A stretch of 64,000 bases of DNA, taken from positions 20,899 to 84,898 of the forward strand of contig CACYSB010000007.1 of the NCBI GenBank assembly GCA_902777005.1, read 5' to 3'. Of the stretch, positions 43,494-51,386 are shown in pieces. The notes under the pieces were generated by a model, which saw nothing but the letters and a program-made list of their open reading frames with translations, had not been told where the DNA came from and ran no database searches. The translations under genes and the position numbers were made by a program. Source of the stretch: an uncultured Bacteroidota bacterium. GTDB lineage: Bacteria > Bacteroidota > Bacteroidia > Bacteroidales > P3. How positions within the stretch are numbered: the first letter of the stretch is position 1; the number at the start of each line of letters is the position of its first letter.

Positions 43494-44507
43494 ATGAAAA
43501 ACAAAGTGCTTATAGTATACACCGGCGGCACCATAGGCATGGTGCAGGACGAGAACGGTTCGCTGCACCCCTTTGCCCTCGATCGTATATACGACGCCGT
43601 ACCGCAGCTGAAGCATTGCCAGTACGGCATCGACTCTGTGACGCTTGACAACATCATCGACTCATCGAACATGACGCCTTCGATGTGGGTCGAGATTGCA
43701 GAAAAGATAGAGAGCCACTACGACGACTACGACGGCTTCGTTGTCCTCCACGGCACCGACACCATGGCCTACACTGCGTCGGCGCTGAGCTTCATGTTCA
43801 AGAACCTCACCAAGCCGATTATCCTCACCGGCAGCCAGCTGCCGTTGGGCAAGTTGCGCAGCGACGGCCGCGAGAACATAATTTGCGCTCTCGAGTTAGC
43901 CTCCACACGGCTTGCCGTGATTCCCGAGGTGTGCATCTTCTTTGAGAGCCACCTCTACCGCGGCAACCGCAGCACAAAGATGAACGCCGAGAACTTCGAT
44001 GCCTTTGCTTCGTACAACTACCCGTCGCTGGCCAAGGTGGGTATCAACATCACCTTCAGGGAGCAACTGTTCATGCCCATGCCAACCTTGCCGCTACAGG
44101 TGCGCAAGAAGTTCGACACCCGCGTAGCCATACTCAAGCTTTTCCCCGGCATCGGCCCCGAGGTGGTGAACGCCGTGCTCAACACCGTAGACCTGCAGGG
44201 CGTGGTGATAGAGACCTACGGCTCAGGCAATGCACCGACGGACGAGTGGTTCATCACCGCCATCGAGCAGGCCATCAAACGCGGCGTCATAGTACTCAAC
44301 GTGACGCAGTGCAAGGCCGGTGCGGTGAAGATGCGCCAGTACGCCGCCTCCTGCGACCTCGACCGCATAGGTGTGGTAGGCGCTGGCGACATAACCATCG
44401 AGGCCGCCATCACCAAGATGATGTGCCTCCTCGGCAACTACCCCGACGACAAAGAGCATGTGCGGCAACGCCTCAGCCAGTCACTGCGAGGAGAAATCAC
44501 AGAATAA
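43494..44507 (+). CDS. ansA: type I L-asparaginase
   Basis: The 337-residue cytosolic enzyme hydrolyses asparagine to aspartate and ammonia. Its first catalytic Thr lies in IVYTGGTIGM at about residue 12, and the second catalytic block is VVLHGTDTMAYTASALSFM at about 87, with GSQLPLGKLRSDGREN downstream. It lacks a signal peptide, consistent with the cytosolic type I enzyme. Its stop codon sits inside the heptamer-rich sequence that begins the next gene, with a single base between stop and next ATG. Confidence 0.95.
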   Translation: MKNKVLIVYTGGTIGMVQDENGSLHPFALDRIYDAVPQLKHCQYGIDSVTLDNIIDSSNMTPSMWVEIAEKIESHYDDYDGFVVLHGTDTMAYTASALSFMFKNLTKPIILTGSQLPLGKLRSDGRENIICALELASTRLAVIPEVCIFFESHLYRGNRSTKMNAENFDAFASYNYPSLAKVGINITFREQLFMPMPTLPLQVRKKFDTRVAILKLFPGIGPEVVNAVLNTVDLQGVVIETYGSGNAPTDEWFITAIEQAIKRGVIVLNVTQCKAGAVKMRQYAASCDLDRIGVVGAGDITIEAAITKMMCLLGNYPDDKEHVRQRLSQSLRGEITE

Positions 44508-44615
44508 AATGAAGAATGAAAAATTAAGAATTAAGAATTCGGCTGCCGCAGTCGTGTTGTGCAAGCTTTTTTGCGCAAGTTTATTCTTCATTCTTCATTC
44601 TTCACTTTTCATTAC
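44502..44615. repeat. heptamer-derived inverted repeat at the ansA/porT-like junction
   Basis: Left arm GAATAAA ATGAAGA ATGAAAA ATTAAGA ATTAAGA (44502-44536) and right arm TTATTCT TCATTCT TCATTCT TCACTTT TCATTAC (44581-44615), related as complementary heptamer arrays. The left arm supplies the ansA stop and the next start codon; the right arm encodes the hydrophobic core of that gene's signal peptide. Confidence 0.8.
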
Positions 44616-45282
44616 GGCATCGGCCCAGAACTATACCGGCAACCTCGGCATGTTCGACCGCCGCACGCTGCACTACGGTATACAGGTGGGCTACACCCAG
44701 TCGAAGTTCGACCTCGCCTACAGCGAGGACGACAGCCTGCGGCAGACGCTGCAGGGCGTCACGTCGTACTATGCGCCGGGCTTCCACATAGCCGTCATCG
44801 GCGACCTGCGGCTGGGCAACTGGTTCAACCTGCGCCTGCTGCCCGGCGTCACCCTCGTCACACGCACCCTCGGCTACTCGTGGGAGGAGGGCTATATAGC
44901 CACACACCGCCTCGCCGAACGCTCGCGCAACGTAGAGTCCGTCTACGGCGACATACCAATAGAGATTAAGTTCCGCGCGGTACGCTGGCAGAACTTCCGT
45001 CCCTACCTCACCGCCGGCGCCAGCTACGGTTTCGACTTCGCCTCGCTTCGCAAGAACCGCAACCAGACCAACCAGGCCATAGTGCGCCTGCAGCCCCACG
45101 ACCTGCGCTACACCATGGGCGTTGGCTTCGACGTCTTCCTGCGCTACGTCAAGTTCGCCATAGAGTTCAAGATGGCCTTCGGCCTGTTCGACCTCAAGGT
45201 CGCAGACCCCGATATCTATATACGCTCTTTCGACAAACTCAAGAGCCGTACATTCATGCTAAGCTTTACTTTCGAAGGTTAA
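44509..45282 (+). CDS. PorT-like outer-membrane protein (type IX secretion)
   Basis: The 257-residue protein has an unusual N-terminus (KNEKLRIKNSAAAVV, then LFFILHSSLFITASAQ) whose signal peptide is encoded by repeat DNA, followed by an 8-strand-type barrel: LHYGIQVGYTQSKFDL, PGFHIAVIGDLRLGNWFNLRLLPGVTLVTRTLGYSW, then PIEIKFRAVRWQNFRPYLTAGASYGFDF. The order R-x-L-H-x-G-I, GDLRLG-x-x-x-NLR-x-x-PG matches PorT, a barrel required for T9SS export. That fits the sorting-like tail on the carboxypeptidase at 24 kb. A general PorT-family OMP is the alternative. Confidence 0.78.
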   Translation: MKNEKLRIKNSAAAVVLCKLFCASLFFILHSSLFITASAQNYTGNLGMFDRRTLHYGIQVGYTQSKFDLAYSEDDSLRQTLQGVTSYYAPGFHIAVIGDLRLGNWFNLRLLPGVTLVTRTLGYSWEEGYIATHRLAERSRNVESVYGDIPIEIKFRAVRWQNFRPYLTAGASYGFDFASLRKNRNQTNQAIVRLQPHDLRYTMGVGFDVFLRYVKFAIEFKMAFGLFDLKVADPDIYIRSFDKLKSRTFMLSFTFEG

Positions 45283-45326
45283 CAACCTCGCCAACATCCG
45301 CTTTAGCCGATGTTGGCAAGGTTGTT
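45281..45326. repeat. long hairpin linking two convergent gene ends
   Basis: 18-bp arms (45281-45298 and 45309-45326) with one mismatch and a 10-base loop. The left arm begins in the porT-like stop codon, and the right arm encodes the last residues (NNLANIG) of the oxidoreductase. No T-run is present, so a terminator role is possible but unproven. Confidence 0.75.
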
Positions 45327-46895
45327 GGCGCAACGGATGCCGTCGAGGGCCGAGGAGACGATGCCGCCGGCGTAACCGGCGCCCTCGCCACAAGGATACA
45401 GACCCTGCAGCTGTGGATGCAGCAGGGTTTCTTTGTCTCTGGGGATACGTACAGGCGACGAGGTGCGGCTCTCGACAGCCAGCAGCATGGCATCCTCGGT
45501 GACGAAGCCACGCATCTTGCGGTCGAAACTGCGGAAACCCTGTATCAGGCTGTCGACGACAAAGCCCGGCAGCAGCTCGTGCAGCGGAGCGCTGACCACA
45601 TCGCCCATATAGCCCGTCTTATTAAGCCGCGACGAAGGCTTGCGGCGCAGGAAATCAACGAGGCGCTGGGCCGGTGCGTTGATGGCGTCGCCACCGGCAT
45701 GGAACATGCGCTGCTCCACCTCCTGCTGGAAACGCAGAAGCGCGAACACGTCGTTGTCCTGCACATCGGAAGTGCCCACCGTCACCGCAATGCCGCTGTT
45801 AGCATAGGGCGAGTTGCGGCGCGAGTTGCTCATGCCGTTGACCACCTGCTGCCCGTCGGCTGTGGCGGCGGGCACTATGACGCCACCCGGACACATGCAG
45901 AACGAGAAGACGCCGTGCGACCCCACCTGCGTTGTCAGGCTGTAGGCCGCCGGCGGCAGGTAGCGGGAATAGCCCTTGCCGTGGTACTGTATCTCGTTGA
46001 TGAGCTCCTGCGGATGCTCCACACGCACGCCGAGGGCGAAAGGCTTGGCCTCAAGCAGCCAGCCGTGGCGCTGAAACATATAGTATATGTCGCGCGCGGA
46101 ATGCCCTGTGGCCAATATCACAGCGTCACCGGTTATATCGCCGCTGTCCGTCACAACTCCCTGCACGCGACCATCCCTGACAATCAAGTCGGTAACCCTG
46201 GTATTGAAGCGGTACTCGCCACCAGCCTCCTCTATCGTATGGCGCATGTTGGCTATGATGCCGCTCAAGCGGTCGGTGCCGATATGTGCGTGAGCCTCAA
46301 GCATTATGTCAGGGTCGGCGCCGTGCTCCACAAAGGTGCGCAGCACGCTGCTGACATCGCCGCGCTTGGTGGAGCGAGTGTAGAGCTTGCCGTCGCTGTA
46401 GGTCCCGGCGCCACCCTCGCCGAAGCACCAGTTGCTGTCGGGGTTGACAACCTTCTCGCGCGCCAGACGCGCAATGTCGTACTTGCGCTCCTCCACCGGC
46501 TTGCCACGTTCCACGATGACGGGCTTCATGCCCAGCTGCAGGCAACGGAGGGCTGCGAAGAGACCTGCCGGACCGGCGCCGACGATCACCACCGTCTGCC
46601 CTGTGCATACGCGCCCATCCCGTAGAGACGTACCATGGTACGTCTCTTTGTTGACATTGCTCCTATTAACACCATCTTCATGAGACGTACCATGGTACGT
46701 CTCTACCGTAGCGTGATAGACGACGTTGCGGCGGCGGCAATCGAGGGTGCGGCGCACAACACGCACATCGTCAAGCTCCGACTCGGCAATACCCAGATGG
46801 CGAGCCACGGCGCTCCGCAACTTGGCGGGCACCATGCACTCCTCGGGCGTGAGGTCGATATCTATGCGATTAGACTCCGTATTCATCTCTGACAA
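45303..46895 (-). CDS. NAD(P)/FAD-dependent oxidoreductase (COG2509) with in-frame palindromic repeat insertion
   Basis: The 530-residue flavoprotein has a small N-terminal alpha/beta domain (1-63) and a Rossmann domain starting TVVIVGAGPAGLFAALR (GxGxxG at about 106-111), then FGEGGAGTYSDGKLYTR, the DGRVQGVVTDSGDITGDAVILATGHSARD block and a C-terminal LYPCGEGAGYAGGIVSSALDG motif, all typical of COG2509 dehydrogenases. Residues about 65-93 (ETYHGTS, HEDGVNRSNVNK, ETYHGTS) are encoded by two copies of a palindromic repeat and lie in the linker before the FAD domain. Substrate is unknown. A TATATTTG box is 39 bp upstream. Confidence 0.88.
   Translation of the reverse strand: MSEMNTESNRIDIDLTPEECMVPAKLRSAVARHLGIAESELDDVRVVRRTLDCRRRNVVYHATVETYHGTSHEDGVNRSNVNKETYHGTSLRDGRVCTGQTVVIVGAGPAGLFAALRCLQLGMKPVIVERGKPVEERKYDIARLAREKVVNPDSNWCFGEGGAGTYSDGKLYTRSTKRGDVSSVLRTFVEHGADPDIMLEAHAHIGTDRLSGIIANMRHTIEEAGGEYRFNTRVTDLIVRDGRVQGVVTDSGDITGDAVILATGHSARDIYYMFQRHGWLLEAKPFALGVRVEHPQELINEIQYHGKGYSRYLPPAAYSLTTQVGSHGVFSFCMCPGGVIVPAATADGQQVVNGMSNSRRNSPYANSGIAVTVGTSDVQDNDVFALLRFQQEVEQRMFHAGGDAINAPAQRLVDFLRRKPSSRLNKTGYMGDVVSAPLHELLPGFVVDSLIQGFRSFDRKMRGFVTEDAMLLAVESRTSSPVRIPRDKETLLHPQLQGLYPCGEGAGYAGGIVSSALDGIRCANNLANIG
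46622..46706. repeat. pair of inverted palindromes inside a coding sequence
   Basis: Copy 1 is a perfect 24-bp palindrome at 46624-46647 (core GACGTACCATGGTACGTC); copy 2 is a perfect 22-bp palindrome at 46682-46703. The flanks GTAGA and TCTAC make the whole 85-bp unit an inverted repeat too. It is translated in frame as part of the oxidoreductase. Confidence 0.95.
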
Positions 46896-46934
46896 TCAAA
46901 CCAATACAACAGTACAGACCGTCTCTTTTGTTTG

Positions 46935-46942
46935 CAAATATA
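46935..46942 (-). promoter_or_regulatory. -7 promoter box for the FAD oxidoreductase
   Basis: TATATTTG read leftward, followed by C, 39 bp before the ATG at 46895. Confidence 0.65.
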
Positions 46943-46966
46943 CGAAATAAATCCGATATCGTGTTT

Positions 46967-47065
46967 CTACGTATCCGCTCCGTACCCGCTCCGACTGTTC
47001 ACCGGTTGTTTAACGGTTTTTTGTCGGAGAGGGGTCGGAGGGGCTACGGAGAGGGGACGCAGACG
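46967..47065. repeat. 11-bp phased CG array, copy 6
   Basis: Nine 11-bp units, all with CG at positions 4-5: CTACGTATCCG, CTCCGTACCCG, CTCCGACTGTT, CACCGGTTGTT, TAACGGTTTTT, TGTCGGAGAGG, GGTCGGAGGGG, CTACGGAGAGG, GGACGCAGACG. It lies between the divergent oxidoreductase and sulfatase-family promoters. Confidence 0.94.
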
Positions 47066-47111
47066 GTGGCGACCGGGTGATGTTTTATTTCGCCGTGTGA
47101 CCTTTTTTTCG

Positions 47112-47119
47112 TAACTTTG
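47112..47119 (+). promoter_or_regulatory. -7 promoter box for the LtaS-like/uvrB unit
   Basis: TAACTTTG followed by C, only six bases before the ATG at 47126, as for bamD; a leaderless or near-leaderless mRNA is expected. Confidence 0.7.
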
Positions 47120-47125
47120 CAGATT

Positions 47126-49072
47126 ATGAAAAAATACGCACGCTTCAATTACCTGCTGATTGTCTACCTGTTAGGCATCGTCTACTTCACAGTCTTCCGT
47201 CTCGTCGAGACGTGGGCGTTCCTGTCGAACTCCGCCGACCCCATCGATATGAAAGGGCTCTTCGGCTACGCCCTCTACACGGGCTGGCGTTTCGACACAC
47301 TGATATGCTGCTACATACTGGCGCTGCCGTTGCTGATGATGTTCATCGGCGAGTTCACGCGGTGGCGTGCGCGGTGGTGGTACAAGGTGGCACACTACTT
47401 CATCAACGTGTGCTTCACCGCTTGCTTCTTCGCCTGCGCAGCCGACATCCCCTATTTCTGCTACTTCTACTCACGCCTCGACGTGGTGTCGCTCACCTGG
47501 GGCGACACGCCCGGCATGGTGGTGAGCATGATATTCGGCGAGCTGGAGTATGTGCTGGCATTGCTGGCGTTCGTGGCCGTGGCCGTGTCGTGGTGGTTCG
47601 CCACGCGCGCCGTATTCCGCCGCGTGCTCGACAAGCCTCTGCTGCGCGCCGAAGGCCCAGTGGAGCCAGCACCGCTGTATGTCACCATACCGCTGGCCAT
47701 GGTGCTTATTTTCGCGCTCTTCGTTGGCATGCGCGGCCGACTGGCGCGCAAGAGCCCGCTACGCGTGGGCTCGGCGTCGTTCTGCGACGTGCCGTTTCTC
47801 AACCAGATAGGCCTGAACCCTGCCTTTACGTTCATGAAGAGCGTGGAGGAGGTGAACAAGAGCCGCAACCAGCCCGTGCAGCTGGTAAGCGAGGAGGAGG
47901 CCGAGGCAGTGTACAAAGAACAACTGACCATGCCAATGGACAGCCTGCTGGCGCAGAGCGCCGTGGTGCTGCCCGAGGGCACCAACGTGGTGCTGATAAT
48001 AATGGAGAGCATGGCCACAGAGAAGACCTGTCTCACCGTCAACAGCTTCACCTTGACACGCTGCCTCGACAGCCTGATGGACGGCGGCCGGATATACACC
48101 AACGCATGGTCGGCGGGAGTGCACACCTACAACGGCATCTACTCATCGCTATACGGCCACCCCGCCATCATGGCACGCCACATGATGAAGGGGGCCAGCA
48201 TCTTCCGCATGTGCGGACTGCCGCAGACCCTGCAGGCCATGGGTTACCAGACGGCTTACTTCATGCCCCACGACGCCGACTTCGACAATATGCGCGGCTT
48301 CCTGTACAACAACGGATTCAGCGAGGTCTATGGCCAGAGCGAATACGATCCCGCCGAGGTTGTGGGCACCTGGGGTGTGCCTGACCACGTGCTCTTCGAC
48401 TACGCGCTGGCACACTGCAACAAGGCCGCCGAAGAGGGCCAACCCTTCTTCACCACGGTGATGACCTGCAGCGACCACAGCCCATACATAGTGCCGAAAG
48501 GCATCGACTTCAAGGCGGTGCACAACACCAGCATTGAGGACATGGTGGTGGAATACGCCGACTGGAGCATTGGACGCTTCATGAGTAAGGCCGCCGAGCA
48601 GCCGTGGTTCCAGAACACCCTGTTCGTCTTCGTGGGCGACCACGGTGCAGCGCGCAACTGTCCCTACGACATGTCGCTGCCTTACAACCATGTGCCGTTG
48701 CTCTTTTATGCTCCAGGCCGCATCGAGCCCGAGCGCATCGACCGTCCGGCATTGCAGCTCGACATCACGGCCACGGTGCTGGGCATGATTGAGCCGCAGC
48801 CCGCCAACCACACGCTTGGAGTAGACCTGCAGCGCTACCGTCGCCCCTACGCCTACTTCAGCGCCGACGACAAGGTTGGCGTAATCAGCGAAGGCGGCCT
48901 GTTCTACCTGTGGCGCGTCAAAGAGGAACGCGAGAGCCTGTACCGCCTCGGCTCCACCGAAGACATCATCAGCCAAATGCCCGACAGCGCCGCTGCCATG
49001 CGCCGCTACGCTTTCGGCATGATACAGAAGAGCCAGCAGATGCTGCTGGACCACACAACGGAGTGTAGGTAA
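47126..49072 (+). CDS. LtaS-like membrane sulfatase-family protein
   Basis: The 648-residue protein starts MKKYARFNYLLIVYLLGIVYF, with five N-terminal membrane helices (to about residue 205), then a periplasmic alkaline-phosphatase-superfamily domain. The metal/nucleophile segment is VVLIIMESMATEKTCL, with MESMATEK in place of the usual E-S-x-x, and later motifs include GIYSSLYGHPA, TVMTCSDHSPY and FVFVGDHGAARN with Asp-His metal ligands. LtaS-like enzymes in Gram-negatives transfer phosphoglycerol or phosphoethanolamine groups onto glycans or lipids; the acceptor here is unknown. uvrB follows after 33 bp, separated by a heptamer repeat. Confidence 0.88.
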   Translation: MKKYARFNYLLIVYLLGIVYFTVFRLVETWAFLSNSADPIDMKGLFGYALYTGWRFDTLICCYILALPLLMMFIGEFTRWRARWWYKVAHYFINVCFTACFFACAADIPYFCYFYSRLDVVSLTWGDTPGMVVSMIFGELEYVLALLAFVAVAVSWWFATRAVFRRVLDKPLLRAEGPVEPAPLYVTIPLAMVLIFALFVGMRGRLARKSPLRVGSASFCDVPFLNQIGLNPAFTFMKSVEEVNKSRNQPVQLVSEEEAEAVYKEQLTMPMDSLLAQSAVVLPEGTNVVLIIMESMATEKTCLTVNSFTLTRCLDSLMDGGRIYTNAWSAGVHTYNGIYSSLYGHPAIMARHMMKGASIFRMCGLPQTLQAMGYQTAYFMPHDADFDNMRGFLYNNGFSEVYGQSEYDPAEVVGTWGVPDHVLFDYALAHCNKAAEEGQPFFTTVMTCSDHSPYIVPKGIDFKAVHNTSIEDMVVEYADWSIGRFMSKAAEQPWFQNTLFVFVGDHGAARNCPYDMSLPYNHVPLLFYAPGRIEPERIDRPALQLDITATVLGMIEPQPANHTLGVDLQRYRRPYAYFSADDKVGVISEGGLFYLWRVKEERESLYRLGSTEDIISQMPDSAAAMRRYAFGMIQKSQQMLLDHTTECR

Positions 49073-49073
49073 T

Positions 49074-49101
49074 GGTTAAAGGTTACAGGTTAAAGGTTAA
49101 A
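49074..49101. repeat. heptamer tandem repeat before uvrB
   Basis: Four 7-bp units, GGTTAAA GGTTACA GGTTAAA GGTTAAA, fill the gap from the preceding stop codon (49072) to just before the uvrB GTG. The last units place AAAGG 6-10 bases before the start, where it might act in ribosome binding. Confidence 0.87.
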
Positions 49102-49105
49102 GACT

Positions 49106-51175
49106 GTGGAATTTGAGCTAAAATCGGACTTTGCGCCCATGGGCGACCAGCCGGAGGCTATCCGTCAATTGGTGGAGGGCGTGCGTTCCGGCCAGCGGGC
49201 ACAGGTGCTGCAGGGCGTCACGGGCTCGGGCAAGACCTTCACCGTGGCCAACGTCATACAGCAGCTTGGTCGTCCCACACTAGTGCTGAGCCACAACAAG
49301 ACGCTGGCGGCCCAGCTCTATGGCGAGTTCCGCCAGTTTTTCCCCAACAACGCCGTAGAGTACTTTGTCAGCTACTACGACTACTACCAGCCCGAGGCAT
49401 ACATTGCCGCCACCAACACCTACATAGAGAAAGACCTGGCCATCAACGACGAGCTCGACAAACTGCGTCTGCGCGCCAGCAGTGCGCTGCTCAGCGGACG
49501 CCGCGATGTCATAGTGGTTTCCAGCGTGAGCTGCATCTACGGCATCGGCAACCCCGAGGAGTTCAAACGGGGCACCGTCACCCTGAAGGTGGGCGACCGC
49601 CTAGGGCGCGACCAACTCCTCATGCAGCTACTCGAAGGGCAGTATGTGCGCAACGAGATTGAGTTCACCAACGGCCGCTTCCGCGTCAAGGGCGACACCG
49701 TGGACGTCTTCCCCTCGTTCGCCGACTTCTGCTACCGCATCAGTTTCTGGGACGACGAGATAGAGTGCCTCGAAAGCTTCGACCCCATCAGCGGACAGCG
49801 GCTGGAGCGCTTCAACGAGGTGGTGATATACCCCGCCAGCAACTTCCTCACCAGCAAGGAGAATATGGCAGGGGCTCTGCTGCAGATACAGCGCGACATG
49901 TACGAGCGGCGCGACTACCTAAACAGCATAGGCAAGCACCTCGAAGCCAAACGTCTGGAGGAGCGGGTGAACTATGACGTGGAGATGATACAGGAGCTGG
50001 GCTACTGCTCAGGTATAGAAAACTACAGCCGCTATTTCGACGGCCGCTCACCCGGCAGCCGCCCCTTCTGCCTGATAGACTACTTCCCGGACGACTTCCT
50101 GCTGGTGGTGGACGAGAGCCACGTCACGGTGCCGCAGATAGGCGCCATGTACGGTGGCGACCGCAGCCGCAAGACCAGCCTCGTGGAGTACGGTTTCCGC
50201 CTGCCGTCGGCACTGGACAACCGCCCGCTGACATACGACGAGTTCTACAACCTCACCGGACAGACTATATATATCAGCGCCACACCTGCGGACTATGAAC
50301 TCAACGAAGCCGAGGGCGTGGTTGTGGAGCAGGTGATACGCCCCACTGGCCTGCTGGATCCTGTGGTGGAGGTGCGGCCCGCCGTGAGCCAGGTGGACGA
50401 CCTGCTGGACGAGATAGAGAACACTGTGGACAAAGGGGAGCGCGTGCTGGTGACCACCCTCACCAAGCGCATGGCTGAGGAACTGACGAGCTACCTGATA
50501 AACCTCGGCATACGTAGCAAATACATACACAGCGATGTGGACACGCTGGAGCGTGTGGAGATTATGCGCGACCTGCGCATGGGAGTGTTCGATGTGCTTG
50601 TGGGCGTCAACCTGCTGCGAGAAGGATTGGACCTGCCGGAGGTGAGCCTGGTGGCCATACTCGATGCCGACAAGGAAGGGTTCCTGCGCAGCGACCGCGC
50701 ACTGATACAGACTATAGGGCGTGCCGCACGCAACGTGCACAGCAAAGCAATACTCTACGGCGACACCATCACCGGCTCGATGCAGCGCGCCATAGACCTC
50801 ACCAACCGCCACCGCGACAAACAGATAAAGTACAACATGGAGCACGGCATCGTGCCGCGCCAGATAGTGAAGAGCACCGAGGCCATACTGGGCACCACCA
50901 GCGTCATAGAGCGCGCCGCTGAGGAGAGCGGCGAGCCCGCCAAAGCGCCAGTGCGCCCCTACGACAAGCATGAGGAGACTCCTATGCTGGCAGCCGAAGA
51001 GCCACAGGCCACGCTGTCGCCATACGCGGCAATGACCAAGGAGCAGTTGCGCAAGGAAATACGCGATGCACAGCGCAAAATGCAAGCCGCCGCCAAAGAA
51101 CTGGACTTCATGGCAGCGGCAAAATTCCGTGATAAAATCAAAGAGCTGCAAAGCCTGCTGGAGACAGCCAGATAG
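49106..51175 (+). CDS. uvrB: excinuclease ABC subunit B
   Basis: UvrB is the helicase-like core of nucleotide excision repair that receives damaged DNA from UvrA. The 689-residue protein starts at GTG (MEFELKSDFAPMGDQPEAI). Visible features are Walker A GVTGSGKTFTVANV at about 38-50, the beta-hairpin YYDYYQPEAYIA, helicase DESH motif in VVDESHVTVPQ, motif VI TIGRAARN at about 540, and the C-terminal UVR domain (RKEIRDAQRKMQAAAKELDFMAAAKFRD) that contacts UvrC. It follows the LtaS-like gene and may depend on that promoter. A hairpin terminator follows. Confidence 0.98.
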   Translation: MEFELKSDFAPMGDQPEAIRQLVEGVRSGQRAQVLQGVTGSGKTFTVANVIQQLGRPTLVLSHNKTLAAQLYGEFRQFFPNNAVEYFVSYYDYYQPEAYIAATNTYIEKDLAINDELDKLRLRASSALLSGRRDVIVVSSVSCIYGIGNPEEFKRGTVTLKVGDRLGRDQLLMQLLEGQYVRNEIEFTNGRFRVKGDTVDVFPSFADFCYRISFWDDEIECLESFDPISGQRLERFNEVVIYPASNFLTSKENMAGALLQIQRDMYERRDYLNSIGKHLEAKRLEERVNYDVEMIQELGYCSGIENYSRYFDGRSPGSRPFCLIDYFPDDFLLVVDESHVTVPQIGAMYGGDRSRKTSLVEYGFRLPSALDNRPLTYDEFYNLTGQTIYISATPADYELNEAEGVVVEQVIRPTGLLDPVVEVRPAVSQVDDLLDEIENTVDKGERVLVTTLTKRMAEELTSYLINLGIRSKYIHSDVDTLERVEIMRDLRMGVFDVLVGVNLLREGLDLPEVSLVAILDADKEGFLRSDRALIQTIGRAARNVHSKAILYGDTITGSMQRAIDLTNRHRDKQIKYNMEHGIVPRQIVKSTEAILGTTSVIERAAEESGEPAKAPVRPYDKHEETPMLAAEEPQATLSPYAAMTKEQLRKEIRDAQRKMQAAAKELDFMAAAKFRDKIKELQSLLETAR

Positions 51176-51205
51176 AGCAACCCAAGTGTTAAAGTTTAGT
51201 TAAAA

Positions 51206-51238
51206 AAGGTCCTTCCGCTCGAAAGGGCCTTATATTTA
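51206..51238 (+). terminator. probable terminator after uvrB
   Basis: A 9-bp stem (51206-51214 with 51223-51231, one G-T pair) and an AT-rich tail. A second, larger GC-rich hairpin lies at 51244-51278. Confidence 0.6.
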
Positions 51239-51337
51239 TATGTGCGTCCGACCAACCGTGGTGGGGCTGGCCGGACGCGAAAGGTCTTTGAAATGTTGAG
51301 AATACAGTTTTAGCGAAGCGCTATACCATTATGTTGT

Positions 51338-51386
51338 TATCGACTCTGCTAACGATACCCTTATGCGGGTATCGACTCTGCTAACG
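51338..51386. repeat. 17-bp direct repeat at the 3' end of the OmpA-like gene
   Basis: TATCGACTCTGCTAACG occurs at 51338-51354 and 51370-51386. The right copy includes the stop codon of the leftward OmpA-like gene and the left copy duplicates it 32 bp downstream. Confidence 0.85.
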
